A stretch of DNA of 64,000 nt from positions 310,001 through 374,000 of the forward strand of contig OZ253546.1 of the NCBI GenBank assembly GCA_965262585.1. The letters are read 5' to 3'. The notes under the pieces were generated by a model. That model saw only the letters and a program-made list of their open reading frames with translations, searched no databases and was not told the origin of the DNA. Each line of letters opens with the position of its first letter. Positions within the stretch are counted from its first letter, which is position 1. The stretch is from JAHRAW01 sp965262585 (GTDB lineage: Bacteria > Pseudomonadota > Gammaproteobacteria > Arenicellales > Poriferihabitantaceae). Shown here one piece after another: positions 25,765 to 34,545 of the stretch. Position numbers and translations under genes: made by a program.

Positions 25765-27378
25765 ATGAACACAACTTATTCAGGAACAGGAACCACCTCG
25801 GCGGAGAATTTCGGGGCAACACTTACCGCATACAACCCCCGCCTCAGCGACCGCAAAAATAGCGGGCGGCCAACCGGGAATTACGCGACAGAATGTATTC
25901 CAAAATATTTGGGATATTGGCTTTGTCTGCTGTCGTTATTGTCGTTGCTAGTGCCGCTACTTTCGGCCCCCGCTTTCGCCATCACCGAAGCGCAGTTCAT
26001 CGAAAAAGTGCTGGCACAGGATCAGTTGCTGGAAGAAGCGCAGATTGGTTTGGACATCAAGCAGATTGAACTGGACGCCAGCCGGGATAATTATCAAAAC
26101 TGGAAGTCGGTGCTGTATTTTGATGCCGACTACCGCTATCAGGATCTGCATCGCGAAACCACTTCCACTTACACTTATACCAAGAACAGGGAGCAGTATC
26201 CGAAAGAAATCGGCGTCAGTCTGGAAAAACGTTTCTTGTCCAATCCCGGCAGTTTGGATCTGGGCATCAGCCGTTCAAGGGACAAGGACACGCTGATACG
26301 ATACAAAAAACTGGTTCACCAGCCGACAAAGGATTACAATACGAAAAAAGATGCAACCGAGGGGTATATCCGCTACACCTATCCGTTGCTCAAACACGAC
26401 AGCAACGCCGCATCCCTGAAAACTCATCACCGCGACATCATCGACTTGAAACGACAAAAACTGCTGTTTTATGAAACCAATGAAGATTTTCTCGATGACC
26501 GACTGAGCGATTACTTGCTATGGGTTTTATACCAGCGGCGGGATTTCATCGACCGGGAGTTTCTGGATAAATTTCAGCGACTGGATGCCAAAGACGAAGC
26601 CGAAATAGCGCTTCTGAAAACCACCGTGTATCAAATCGAAGCCGACAATTCGGACACCCGCACCAGGTTGCGGGCTATCCGGGAAAAACTGTCCTCCTTG
26701 CTGAAAGACCGGACGATTTTAACCGAAACCGCGCAATTTGATTTACACAAACGCGCCGACCTGATTGCGAACAACCTGCCCGGTTATCTGGAAACTCGCA
26801 ACCGCACGCTGGAAAGAATCAACCTGAACATTGCGTTGAGTCAGCTTGAAATTGAGTATTATAAAAATCAAAACTTGCCGACCCTCGACCTGGATCTGGA
26901 AGCGCGACAAACCTTGTCCCAGGGCAATACCTCATCCTCGGTCTACGATGACGATAAAACAAACTACATGATCGGGCTGGAGTTCCGCTATCCGCTGGGC
27001 GGCAACATCTCCACCCGTGCCAACCTGAAAAAATCTCGCCTCGGCGTGCGCAAACTAGAAATTAGTTATCAGGAAAAACTTCAAGACATCCTGGCGGATA
27101 TTCGGCTACTGGACACCCTGCTCACTTGGGACGAAGGGCGGATGCTCGAGGCCATCGAAGCGGCGGCGCAAAGCACGGCCATCGAATACCAAAACTATCA
27201 ATCCGGCCAAACCTCGTTCCGGGATTTGTTGCAGGCTTACAAAGACGAGCGAATCGCCCGGCTGGACCACAGCGAATATCTCATCGACTACCAGACCAAC
27301 CGCATCGAATACGACAACCTACTGGATCGAATCATCCAAAGCCCGTGCCCGACGCCGCTGTCCGACTGTGCGTATTGA
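25765..27378 (+). CDS. TolC-like outer-membrane efflux channel protein
   Basis: A 537-residue protein. The ATG at 25765 has a good ribosome site (GGAGCG), but the hydrophobic signal segment (YWLCLLSLLSLLVPLLSAPAFA) comes only after about 50 polar residues, an unusually long N-terminus; a TTG near 25909 would remove it. The mature part starts ITEAQFIEKVLAQDQLLEEAQIGLDIKQIELDAS and alternates long helices with beta-strand segments in two halves, as in the OEP/TolC family; YQSGQTSFRDLLQAYKDERIA is the typical C-terminal helix. No HlyD-type adaptor or transporter lies nearby, so the partner is unknown. It begins 118 bases after the aminotransferase. Confidence 0.8.
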   Translation: MNTTYSGTGTTSAENFGATLTAYNPRLSDRKNSGRPTGNYATECIPKYLGYWLCLLSLLSLLVPLLSAPAFAITEAQFIEKVLAQDQLLEEAQIGLDIKQIELDASRDNYQNWKSVLYFDADYRYQDLHRETTSTYTYTKNREQYPKEIGVSLEKRFLSNPGSLDLGISRSRDKDTLIRYKKLVHQPTKDYNTKKDATEGYIRYTYPLLKHDSNAASLKTHHRDIIDLKRQKLLFYETNEDFLDDRLSDYLLWVLYQRRDFIDREFLDKFQRLDAKDEAEIALLKTTVYQIEADNSDTRTRLRAIREKLSSLLKDRTILTETAQFDLHKRADLIANNLPGYLETRNRTLERINLNIALSQLEIEYYKNQNLPTLDLDLEARQTLSQGNTSSSVYDDDKTNYMIGLEFRYPLGGNISTRANLKKSRLGVRKLEISYQEKLQDILADIRLLDTLLTWDEGRMLEAIEAAAQSTAIEYQNYQSGQTSFRDLLQAYKDERIARLDHSEYLIDYQTNRIEYDNLLDRIIQSPCPTPLSDCAY

Positions 27379-27488
27379 CCTCATTCGGCGTCCGGCGACG
27401 CCGATCAATATAGGCAAAAATGCGCGGGAATGGCGGTGGCTACCGGTTTATAATGTCATCCCATTTCGCCAACTCACGGGCGTTTTTA

Positions 27489-28442
27489 ATGAACAAACCG
27501 GCTATCAACCCTCAAGTCGAAAACGAGATCGAGAACGAGATCGAAAACGGCACCATCAAAACCACCGATGGTGTGGTGCGTATTTTTTATGACGACTACT
27601 GGGTTCGTTATTATCAGCCCCCGGCGGAAACCCTGTTCGCCAAAAAGCAGTTGATTGACGCGCTCACCCGCCGCACTTTTCATCACACCGAAGCCGGCAT
27701 CAACACGCCGGGGGAAAAACTCGAAGAGGCGCGGGCGGCGTGGGAGCGTGAAACCGACCCGCAGCGCAAACGGGTCAATGCGGCGATGCTGGCCGGTGCG
27801 TTGTTCAACCGCGCCACCGACATTTTCACCGCCATCGTCGATCTCGAAGAAAACGGCATCGACATCAACCGCGACAATGAACTGATGCGCCAATGCGCGA
27901 ATTGTTTTTCCGAAGCCCTCGAACTAAGCGGCGATGTAAAACACTACAGCGGCGAACAAGGCGTGGATGAATTGTGGGGCGAACCGGTCAAGGTGTTCAC
28001 CATGACGCTGGAAGATTATTACCACAGCCGCTACCGCAAAATCGCCCAGGCCATGCGCGAAATCGACCGGGTCGGCGAGGTGTTGCACCGCGTCTTGTGC
28101 AGCCAACCGTGGTTCGTCGGCACTGGCGTGCTGGTGGATGACTTCATCAACATCGCCAAAGAGGAATGCCAGATATTTCGCAGCGACCCCGATTATTACC
28201 GGGTGTGGCCGAGGTTTGTAGCCAACGGCGAAAAACTGCGCCAATACCTAGCCGCCATTCCCGCCGACGCTGACTCGGAACTGGAGCGCCACATCAAACG
28301 CGGCACGCGCCTTTTGCGGAACGGTAAAAACCTGATTACCTGGATCGCCAACGTGCGCGTGCCAATGCCGGCAAGCACCCAACGCTTTCTGGAAAAATGC
28401 GAAAAATACCAAGCCACCACCGCGAAAATTAACGCCGTTTAA
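27489..28442 (+). CDS. Uncharacterised 317-residue cytoplasmic protein
   Basis: The frame is open from 27420, but ATG 27489 follows a TATAAT at 27449-27454 and gives a plausible start. There is no signal peptide or membrane segment. The sequence is rich in charged and aromatic residues and looks like a conserved globular, mostly helical protein: VVRIFYDDYWVRYYQPP, RTFHHTEAGINTPGEKLEEAR, GALFNRATDIFTAIVDLEENG and VKHYSGEQGVDELWGEP. Near the N-terminus NEIENEIENG is a short slippage-like repeat. I cannot assign a family or function. It precedes the glycine cleavage operon, from which it is separated by a dispersed repeat. Confidence 0.75.
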   Translation: MNKPAINPQVENEIENEIENGTIKTTDGVVRIFYDDYWVRYYQPPAETLFAKKQLIDALTRRTFHHTEAGINTPGEKLEEARAAWERETDPQRKRVNAAMLAGALFNRATDIFTAIVDLEENGIDINRDNELMRQCANCFSEALELSGDVKHYSGEQGVDELWGEPVKVFTMTLEDYYHSRYRKIAQAMREIDRVGEVLHRVLCSQPWFVGTGVLVDDFINIAKEECQIFRSDPDYYRVWPRFVANGEKLRQYLAAIPADADSELERHIKRGTRLLRNGKNLITWIANVRVPMPASTQRFLEKCEKYQATTAKINAV

Positions 28443-28453
28443 TGAACGGCGTA

Positions 28454-28484
28454 CGCCGCTTTGGACAGGCAAGCCTGTCCCTAC
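28454..28484. repeat. Dispersed palindromic element, copy 2 (reverse orientation)
   Basis: CGCCGCTTTGGACAGG, loop CAAG, CCTGTCCCTAC. This is the reverse complement of the element at 7461-7503 (AAAGCGGCG flank included). It lies just 3' of the uncharacterised gene and upstream of gcvT, where it would form a hairpin in the transcript. Confidence 0.7.
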
Positions 28485-28578
28485 GAAGTCGAAAGGACAA
28501 AACATCAATATCCCTATACAATCCGTATTCAATATCATCCACAGGTGGATACCCCTGCCTTGATCCGCCGCTGTGGTC

Positions 28579-28584
28579 TATAAT
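28579..28584 (+). promoter_or_regulatory. -10 box upstream of gcvT
   Basis: TATAAT 59 bases before the gcvT start. No good -35 at normal spacing is visible (TTGATC at 28560-28565 is only 13 bases away), so an activator may be needed. The leader does not show glycine riboswitch features. Confidence 0.4.
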
Positions 28585-28642
28585 GGCGGTAACTTCTTCC
28601 GGCGCGAATCTACTCCCAAACCCGTCATACCGCAGAAATAAC

Positions 28643-29773
28643 ATGCCCGACTCGACGACATTGCGGCGCACTCCGCTCCACGCCCTTCACCTGGAACACG
28701 GTGCCAAAATCGTGCCTTTTGCCGGATATGAGATGCCGGTGAATTATTCTGATGGCATCCTCGCCGAACACCTGCACACCCGCCGCTCCGCCGGGCTGTT
28801 TGATGTTTCGCATATGGGACAAATCAGTATTCGCACCGGCGGTAGCGACACCAACACTGCGGCGGCGCTGGAATCGCTGATTCCGGCGGACATTTTATCC
28901 CTGCCGCCCGGTCGCCAGAAATACGGCTTGCTGACCAATCCTGAGGGCGGCATCCTCGACGACTTAATGGTACAGAACCTCGGCGAAACTTTTGCGCTGG
29001 TAGTCAACGCCGCTTGCAAACATCAAGATTTCGACCACCTGCAACAGCACCTCGGCGACACCCAACAACTGGATTTTGCCGAACATCTGGCGTTGCTGGC
29101 ATTGCAGGGGCCGGCCTCGGCGGCGGTACTCGCAGACCTCGATCAAGACCTCACCGATATGAAGTTCATGGATGTACGCGAACTGACCATCGGCGGGATT
29201 GCCTGCACGGTTTCGCGGTCGGGCTATACCGGCGAAGACGGCTTTGAATTGTCCATGCCCGCGGACCGCGCCGAACAACTGGCGCGTTTGCTGCTTTCCA
29301 ATCCGGCGGTGAAACCCATCGGCCTCGGGGCACGGGATTCGCTGCGCCTGGAAGCGGGCTTGTGCTTATACGGACACGACATCACCACCACCACCACCCC
29401 GGTGGAAGCGGGCTTGAACTGGGCTATTTCACCGGCGCGGCGCATCGCTGGTGAACGCGCTGGCGGCTTTCCCGGCGCCGATCTCATTCTCCCGCAGATG
29501 CCGAAAAACATTTCCCGCCGACGGGTCGGGCTGGTTCCCGAAGGACGTGCGCCGGTGCGCGAAGGCGCGGCGTTGCAGGATGCCGACGGCCATCCGGTCG
29601 GATTCGTCAGCAGTGGCGGATTCAGCCCAAGCCTCGGCCATCCAATCAGCATGGGCTATGTCAGCCTGCCCCACGCCGCCCCCGGAAGCACAGTACAGGC
29701 ACTGGTGCGAAACAAGTCGCTGCCGCTGACGGTCACGCCATTGCCATTCGTATCATCTAATTTTTATCGTTGA
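28643..29773 (+). CDS. gcvT: Glycine cleavage system T protein (aminomethyltransferase)
   Basis: A 376-residue protein that releases ammonia from the aminomethyl-lipoyl group of GcvH and makes methylene-tetrahydrofolate. MPDSTTLRRTPLHALHLEHGAK is the normal N-terminus, so ATG 28643 is chosen although the frame is open from 28442. PFAGYEMPVNY, GLFDVSHMGQ, GYTGEDGFEL and GLGARDSLRLEAGLCLYGHD are conserved family motifs, the last carrying the conserved RLEAG folate-site motif. First gene of gcvTHP-lipA, 49 bases before gcvH. Confidence 0.95.
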   Translation: MPDSTTLRRTPLHALHLEHGAKIVPFAGYEMPVNYSDGILAEHLHTRRSAGLFDVSHMGQISIRTGGSDTNTAAALESLIPADILSLPPGRQKYGLLTNPEGGILDDLMVQNLGETFALVVNAACKHQDFDHLQQHLGDTQQLDFAEHLALLALQGPASAAVLADLDQDLTDMKFMDVRELTIGGIACTVSRSGYTGEDGFELSMPADRAEQLARLLLSNPAVKPIGLGARDSLRLEAGLCLYGHDITTTTTPVEAGLNWAISPARRIAGERAGGFPGADLILPQMPKNISRRRVGLVPEGRAPVREGAALQDADGHPVGFVSSGGFSPSLGHPISMGYVSLPHAAPGSTVQALVRNKSLPLTVTPLPFVSSNFYR

Positions 29774-29822
29774 TAAACAATATTTTACACAAACTTTCTA
29801 GAATCATAGTGAGGTAGAGAAC

Positions 29823-30197
29823 ATGACAATCCAATACACCGAAGACCATGAATGGGTGCGCGCTGATGCTGACCTGTATGTGGTCGGCATCACCGACTAC
29901 GCCCAGCAGCAACTGGGGGAAATCGTTTATGTAGAATTGCCCGAGGCGGACACCGCCGTAACCCAGGGGCAGGAGGCCGCCGTAGTGGAATCGGTCAAAG
30001 CCGCAAGCGACGTCAAGTCGCCGCTTTCCGGCACCGTGTGCGAAATCAACGGCCAACTCGCCGATGCCCCGGAACTGGTCAACAGTGCCCCGGAAGGCGA
30101 CGGCTGGTTTTACAAAATGCGCGCCGACGACCCGGCACAACTGAAAGGTCTGATGGACGCCGACGCCTACCAGACTTATGTACAGTCATTAGACTAA
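29823..30197 (+). CDS. gcvH: Glycine cleavage system H protein
   Basis: A 124-residue lipoyl carrier protein that shuttles the aminomethyl group between GcvP, GcvT and the L protein. The lipoylated lysine is K59 in VVESVKAASDV. ITDYAQQQLGEIVYVELPE and GDGWFYKMRADDP are typical. Normal length. The downstream lipA supplies its cofactor. Confidence 0.97.
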   Translation: MTIQYTEDHEWVRADADLYVVGITDYAQQQLGEIVYVELPEADTAVTQGQEAAVVESVKAASDVKSPLSGTVCEINGQLADAPELVNSAPEGDGWFYKMRADDPAQLKGLMDADAYQTYVQSLD

Positions 30198-30249
30198 CCA
30201 CCGACCACCGCCGCCATACCCCATAACCAGCACCCATTCAGGATTTGCC

Positions 30250-33129
30250 ATGCCCCGCGCCGACGACTTTACCGTTCGACATATCGGTTCCAACCCCGAC
30301 CAGTTGGCTGCGATGCTGGAGACGCTTGGGGTTGATTCCCTCGATGATCTGATCGACCAGACCGTTCCGGCATCAATCCGCAGCAACCACCGCTTCCGAC
30401 TTCCCGAAGCCCTCGATGAGAACCGTCTCAACAAACTAAGCCGCCAGGTGGCCGCCGACAATACCGCCGCCATTTCCATGATCGGACTCGGCTATTACGG
30501 CACCGTGACGCCGCCGGTAATCCGCCGCAATGTCATGGAAAACCCGGACTGGTATACCGCCTACACGCCCTACCAACCGGAAGTCAGCCAAGCGCGGCTC
30601 GAGGTGCTGCTGTCCTTTCAGCAGATGATTACCGACTTGACCGGCATGGAAATGGCCAACGCCTCGCTGCTCGACGAAGCCACCGCCGCCGCCGAGGCGA
30701 TGATGCTGGCGCGTCGGGTCAGCAAGAACCCGTCCAAACGTTTCCTGCTGGGCCGGGATTGCCTGCCCCAGACGGTTGCCGTGGTGCGCACCCGGGCGCA
30801 GCCCATGGGCATCGAAGCGGTGGTGGTGGACATCGATAGCGCCGATTTCGATAAGGAATTCGCCGCCGACACCGGCGGATGTTTCGGTGCGCTGGTGCAA
30901 TATCCCGGCGCTTCGGGAGAGATTTACGACTACCGCAAGTTCATCGAAAAGATGCATGCGCATGATGCGCTGGTGGTCATGGCGGCGGATCCGCTGGCAC
31001 TGACCCTGCTAACGCCGCCGGGCGAACTGGGCGCCGACATCGCCGTGGGCACGACTCAACGTTTCGGCGTACCCATGGGCTTTGGCGGCCCGCACGCCGC
31101 CTATCTCGCCACCCGCGAAAAATACAAGCGCAGCATCCCCGGCCGGCTTATCGGCGTCTCCATCGATGCCAACGGCAAACCCGCCTACCGCATGGCCTTG
31201 CAAACCCGCGAGCAGCATATCCGCCGCGACAAAGCCACCAGCAACATCTGCACCGCCCAGGTTCTGCTGGCGGTGATGGCGACCTTTTACGCCCAGTATC
31301 ACGGCCCGGAAGGCTTGGTGCGCATCGCCCGGCACATCAACCGCCTAACCCGCGCGCTGGCGGACGGCCTCGACCACCTCGGCTATTCCATTCGCCACCA
31401 AGAATTTTTCGATACGCTGGTGGTGCAAGTTCCCGGGGGCGCGCACCGCTTGCGTGACAAGGCCGAGCAAGCGAGATACAACCTACGACTCATCGACGCC
31501 GACCATCTCGGTATCAGCCTGGACGAGACCATCACCTCGGAAAAGGTCGAAGGATTGTTGCAAGTATTCGCGGCCACCACCGCCCACGAAGTCAGCGGCG
31601 TGATTTTCAATAAAGACCTGAAAAACTCCATCCCCGCCAACCTCGAACGCACCAGTTGCTTCCTCGAACACCCGCACTTCCACCGCTATCGCTCGGAAAC
31701 CGAGTTCATGCGCTACCTGCGCAAAACCGCCAGCAAAGACATCACCCTGTCGAGGTCGATGATCCCGCTCGGCTCATGCACCATGAAGTTGAACGCCGCC
31801 AGCGAAATGGAGCCCATCTCCAACCCGCTATTCGCCCATATTCACCCCTTCGCCCCCGCCAAGCACGCGCGCGGCTATCACCGCATCATCAACAAACTCG
31901 ACACCATGCTATGCGAATTGACCGGTTTCGCCGGCTTCAGTTTCCAGCCGAACGCCGGTTCCCAGGGGGAATACGCCGGTTTGCTGTGCATCCGCGCCTA
32001 CCACAAATCCCGCGGCCAGGGCGATCGCGACGTGTGCCTGATTCCTTCCTCCGCCCACGGCACCAACCCGGCGAGCGCCATCATGGCGGGGATGAAGGTG
32101 GTGGTGGTGCCGTGCGACCCCAACGGCAACATCGACATCGAAGCCCTCGAAGCCAAAGCCAAAGAGCACGGCGAACGCCTTGCCGGGGGCATGTTCACCT
32201 ACCCCTCCACCCACGGTGTGTTCGAAGAAGGCATCCGGCAGATCTGCGAAATCGTGCACCACCACGGCGGGCAGGTGTATATGGATGGCGCCAACATGAA
32301 CGCCATGGTGGGCATCTGCCGCCCGGCTGAGATCGGCGCCGATGTTATGCACCTCAACCTGCATAAAACCTTCGCCATCCCCCACGGCGGCGGCGGCCCC
32401 GGCATGGGCCCGATTGGCGTGGCCAAGCATCTGGTGCCGTTTCTGCCCGATCATCCGGTGGTCAGTTGCAACCGAGGCGGCTCTGATCCCATCGGTACGG
32501 TATCGGCGGCGCCCTGGGGTTCGCCATTGGTGCTACCAATCTCATGGGCCTACATGCGCCTACTCGGCGACTACGGCCTCAAACGCTCCACCAAAGTGGC
32601 GATCCTCAATGCCAACTACATCGCGCACCGTCTCGACCCGCATTATCCGGTGGTATACAAAGGCGGCAACGGGCGAGTTGCCCATGAATGCGTGGTCAGC
32701 CTCGCGCCCGTCAAAGAGGCCTGCGGGGTCACCGTCGAGGACGTGGCGAAAAGATTAATCGACTACGGGTATCACGCGCCGACCATGTCCTGGCCGGTTC
32801 CCGAATCGCTCATGATCGAACCCACCGAGAGCGAATCCAAGGAAGAAATCGATCGATTCTGCGATGCGCTGATCTCCATCCGTGCCGAAATCCGCGAAAT
32901 AGAAAAAGGCAAATTCACCTTAGAAAACAGCCTGCTAACCAACGCACCGCATAGTTATCATTTATTGGTGAGGGATGAATGGCCCATGCCCTACTCCCGC
33001 CAGCGGGCGTTTTTCCCGACCCCCGAAGTGGAGGTCAACAAATACTGGCCGCCGGTCGGGCGGGTGGATAATGTTTACGGCGACAAGAATCTGGTGTGCA
33101 GTTGCCCGCCGATGGCGGATTATGAATGA
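30250..33129 (+). CDS. gcvP: Glycine dehydrogenase (decarboxylating), glycine cleavage P protein
   Basis: A 959-residue single-chain P protein (fused alpha and beta halves), which decarboxylates glycine on PLP and loads the methylamine onto GcvH. Motifs include FTVRHIGSNPDQLAAML at the N-terminus, ASLLDEATAAAEAM, the glycine-rich GSCTMKLNAASEM, and the PLP lysine K706 in LNLHKTFAIPHGGGGPGMGP. The C-terminus is normal and the TGA overlaps the lipA ATG (33126-33129). Confidence 0.97.
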   Translation: MPRADDFTVRHIGSNPDQLAAMLETLGVDSLDDLIDQTVPASIRSNHRFRLPEALDENRLNKLSRQVAADNTAAISMIGLGYYGTVTPPVIRRNVMENPDWYTAYTPYQPEVSQARLEVLLSFQQMITDLTGMEMANASLLDEATAAAEAMMLARRVSKNPSKRFLLGRDCLPQTVAVVRTRAQPMGIEAVVVDIDSADFDKEFAADTGGCFGALVQYPGASGEIYDYRKFIEKMHAHDALVVMAADPLALTLLTPPGELGADIAVGTTQRFGVPMGFGGPHAAYLATREKYKRSIPGRLIGVSIDANGKPAYRMALQTREQHIRRDKATSNICTAQVLLAVMATFYAQYHGPEGLVRIARHINRLTRALADGLDHLGYSIRHQEFFDTLVVQVPGGAHRLRDKAEQARYNLRLIDADHLGISLDETITSEKVEGLLQVFAATTAHEVSGVIFNKDLKNSIPANLERTSCFLEHPHFHRYRSETEFMRYLRKTASKDITLSRSMIPLGSCTMKLNAASEMEPISNPLFAHIHPFAPAKHARGYHRIINKLDTMLCELTGFAGFSFQPNAGSQGEYAGLLCIRAYHKSRGQGDRDVCLIPSSAHGTNPASAIMAGMKVVVVPCDPNGNIDIEALEAKAKEHGERLAGGMFTYPSTHGVFEEGIRQICEIVHHHGGQVYMDGANMNAMVGICRPAEIGADVMHLNLHKTFAIPHGGGGPGMGPIGVAKHLVPFLPDHPVVSCNRGGSDPIGTVSAAPWGSPLVLPISWAYMRLLGDYGLKRSTKVAILNANYIAHRLDPHYPVVYKGGNGRVAHECVVSLAPVKEACGVTVEDVAKRLIDYGYHAPTMSWPVPESLMIEPTESESKEEIDRFCDALISIRAEIREIEKGKFTLENSLLTNAPHSYHLLVRDEWPMPYSRQRAFFPTPEVEVNKYWPPVGRVDNVYGDKNLVCSCPPMADYE

Positions 33130-34112
33130 GCACGCTTAAGACCGACCCGCCAGTGCGTCAAGCGGTGCGCCGAGTAGTGCGTGGCGAAAAACTGCGTGGC
33201 GCCGACAAAACCGCCCGCATTCCGGTCAAGATCGTCCCCCAGCCGAGGGAACAACGCTTACGCAAGCCGAAGTGGATTCGCGCCGGATTTACCGGCACCA
33301 AAGCCGTAACCGACCTCAAAAAAATCCTGCGCGACCGGGGATTGCATACCATCTGCGAGGAAGCCGCCTGCCCCAACCTCGGCGAATGTTTCGGCAATGG
33401 CACCGCGACTTTCCTGATCATGGGGGATATCTGCACGCGACGTTGCCCATTCTGCGATGTCGCCCACGGACGGCCAAACCCGCTGGATGAAAACGAGCCA
33501 CGGCGACTGGCGGAGACCGTGGCTTTAATGAAACTCAACTATGTCGTCATCACCTCGGTGGATCGAGACGACCTGCGAGACGGCGGTGCCGCCCACTTCG
33601 TCGCCTGCATTCAAGCGTTGCGACAAAGTTGCCCGGCCACCAAACTCGAAATCCTAACGCCGGATTTTCGCGGGCGCATAGATGTCGCGCTGGAGATTCT
33701 TGAACGGGCGCCGGCGGATATTTTCAATCACAATCTGGAAACCGTGCCGCGCTTGTACAAAATCGCACGCCCCGGGTCGGACTACGCCGCCTCGTTGCAA
33801 TTATTGCAGCGTAGCAAGCAAAAATGTCCGCAAGTCCCCACCAAATCCGGCCTGATGCTTGGCCTCGGTGAGCGCAAAGAAGAAATCGTCCAGGTCATGC
33901 ACGACCTCCGCGCCCACGATGTCAACCTGCTGACCCTCGGCCAATACCTGCAACCAAGCCGCCACCACCTCGCCGTGGAACGCTACTGGAGCCCGGAAGA
34001 ATTCACCGAACTGGGCGCCATCGCACAATCCCTCGGCTTCGACAATGTAGCCTCGGCGCCGCTGGTACGCTCGTCCTATCACGCCGAATTACAAGCGCAA
34101 ACGGATGCCTGA
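33126..34112 (+). CDS. lipA: Lipoyl synthase
   Basis: A 328-residue radical-SAM enzyme that inserts two sulfurs into octanoyl groups on GcvH and dehydrogenase E2 proteins. The auxiliary cluster cysteines are C77, C82 and C88 (CEEAACPNLGEC), and the radical-SAM cysteines C103, C107 and C110 (CTRRCPFC). The C-terminal ASAPLVRSSYHA carries the conserved RSSY serine ligand. Translationally coupled to gcvP, which makes sense because GcvH needs lipoate. A lipB gene is not in the window. Confidence 0.97.
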   Translation: MSTLKTDPPVRQAVRRVVRGEKLRGADKTARIPVKIVPQPREQRLRKPKWIRAGFTGTKAVTDLKKILRDRGLHTICEEAACPNLGECFGNGTATFLIMGDICTRRCPFCDVAHGRPNPLDENEPRRLAETVALMKLNYVVITSVDRDDLRDGGAAHFVACIQALRQSCPATKLEILTPDFRGRIDVALEILERAPADIFNHNLETVPRLYKIARPGSDYAASLQLLQRSKQKCPQVPTKSGLMLGLGERKEEIVQVMHDLRAHDVNLLTLGQYLQPSRHHLAVERYWSPEEFTELGAIAQSLGFDNVASAPLVRSSYHAELQAQTDA

Positions 34113-34179
34113 TTGTGATGCCATTCCCCCATGCCATGGCCAAAACAGCACAAACGCCGAAGCGCCGACAGGTGAACAG

Positions 34180-34497
34180 ATGAACCAACTCAACGCCAAT
34201 CTGGTAACCAATGAGCGTCTGACGGCCACGGACGAGCGCATCGAGGTAGGCTTCGCCAAATTAAACGAGAGTATCGAACAGTTCAATAGCGATATGATCG
34301 AGAGTATCGATATAAACTTCGCCAAAATGAACGTTCACTTCGATAAAATGAACGAGAGCATGGATATGGGCTTCGCCAAAATGAACCAGAGTATCGACAA
34401 ACTCAAGGTTGATTTAATTAAATGGATGGCCGGGATGTCGATTGCGGCGGTACTCGCCATGGGCGGCATAATTGTTTCGTTGATGAAGTTCCTGTAG
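34180..34497 (+). CDS. Truncated DUF1640-like coiled-coil membrane protein (shortened paralogue of the next gene)
   Basis: 105 residues: coiled coil (NERLTATDERIEVGF, repeated AKMN units) followed by a C-terminal membrane helix (WMAGMSIAAVLAMGGIIVSLMKFL). The frame is open from 34105, inside lipA, but M26 (ATG 34180) follows GGTGAA and fits best. Compared with the gene at 34546, upstream DNA (TTGTGATnCCATT..CCCCATG) and coding DNA match, but about 70-80 bases encoding the conserved N-terminal FDTHRFVK segment are missing and the original ATG (34134) now runs into a stop. It is therefore a deletion derivative, perhaps a pseudogene. Confidence 0.55.
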   Translation: MNQLNANLVTNERLTATDERIEVGFAKLNESIEQFNSDMIESIDINFAKMNVHFDKMNESMDMGFAKMNQSIDKLKVDLIKWMAGMSIAAVLAMGGIIVSLMKFL

Positions 34498-34545
34498 GGG
34501 CTCAATAGGCTACGCCAAGCCACCAAATTGTGATACCATTACCCC

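Noticed and set aside
28443..28642. Glycine riboswitch before gcvT
   Set aside because: No tandem aptamer-like conserved segments (GGAGA/CCGAAGGG type) can be found in the 200-base leader; only a palindromic repeat and a -10 box.
34105..34179. Start of the first DUF1640-like gene at 34105 inside lipA
   Set aside because: The residues encoded (CDAIPPCHGQNSTNAEAP) come from what is non-coding upstream DNA in the intact paralogue; ATG 34180 has a better ribosome site.
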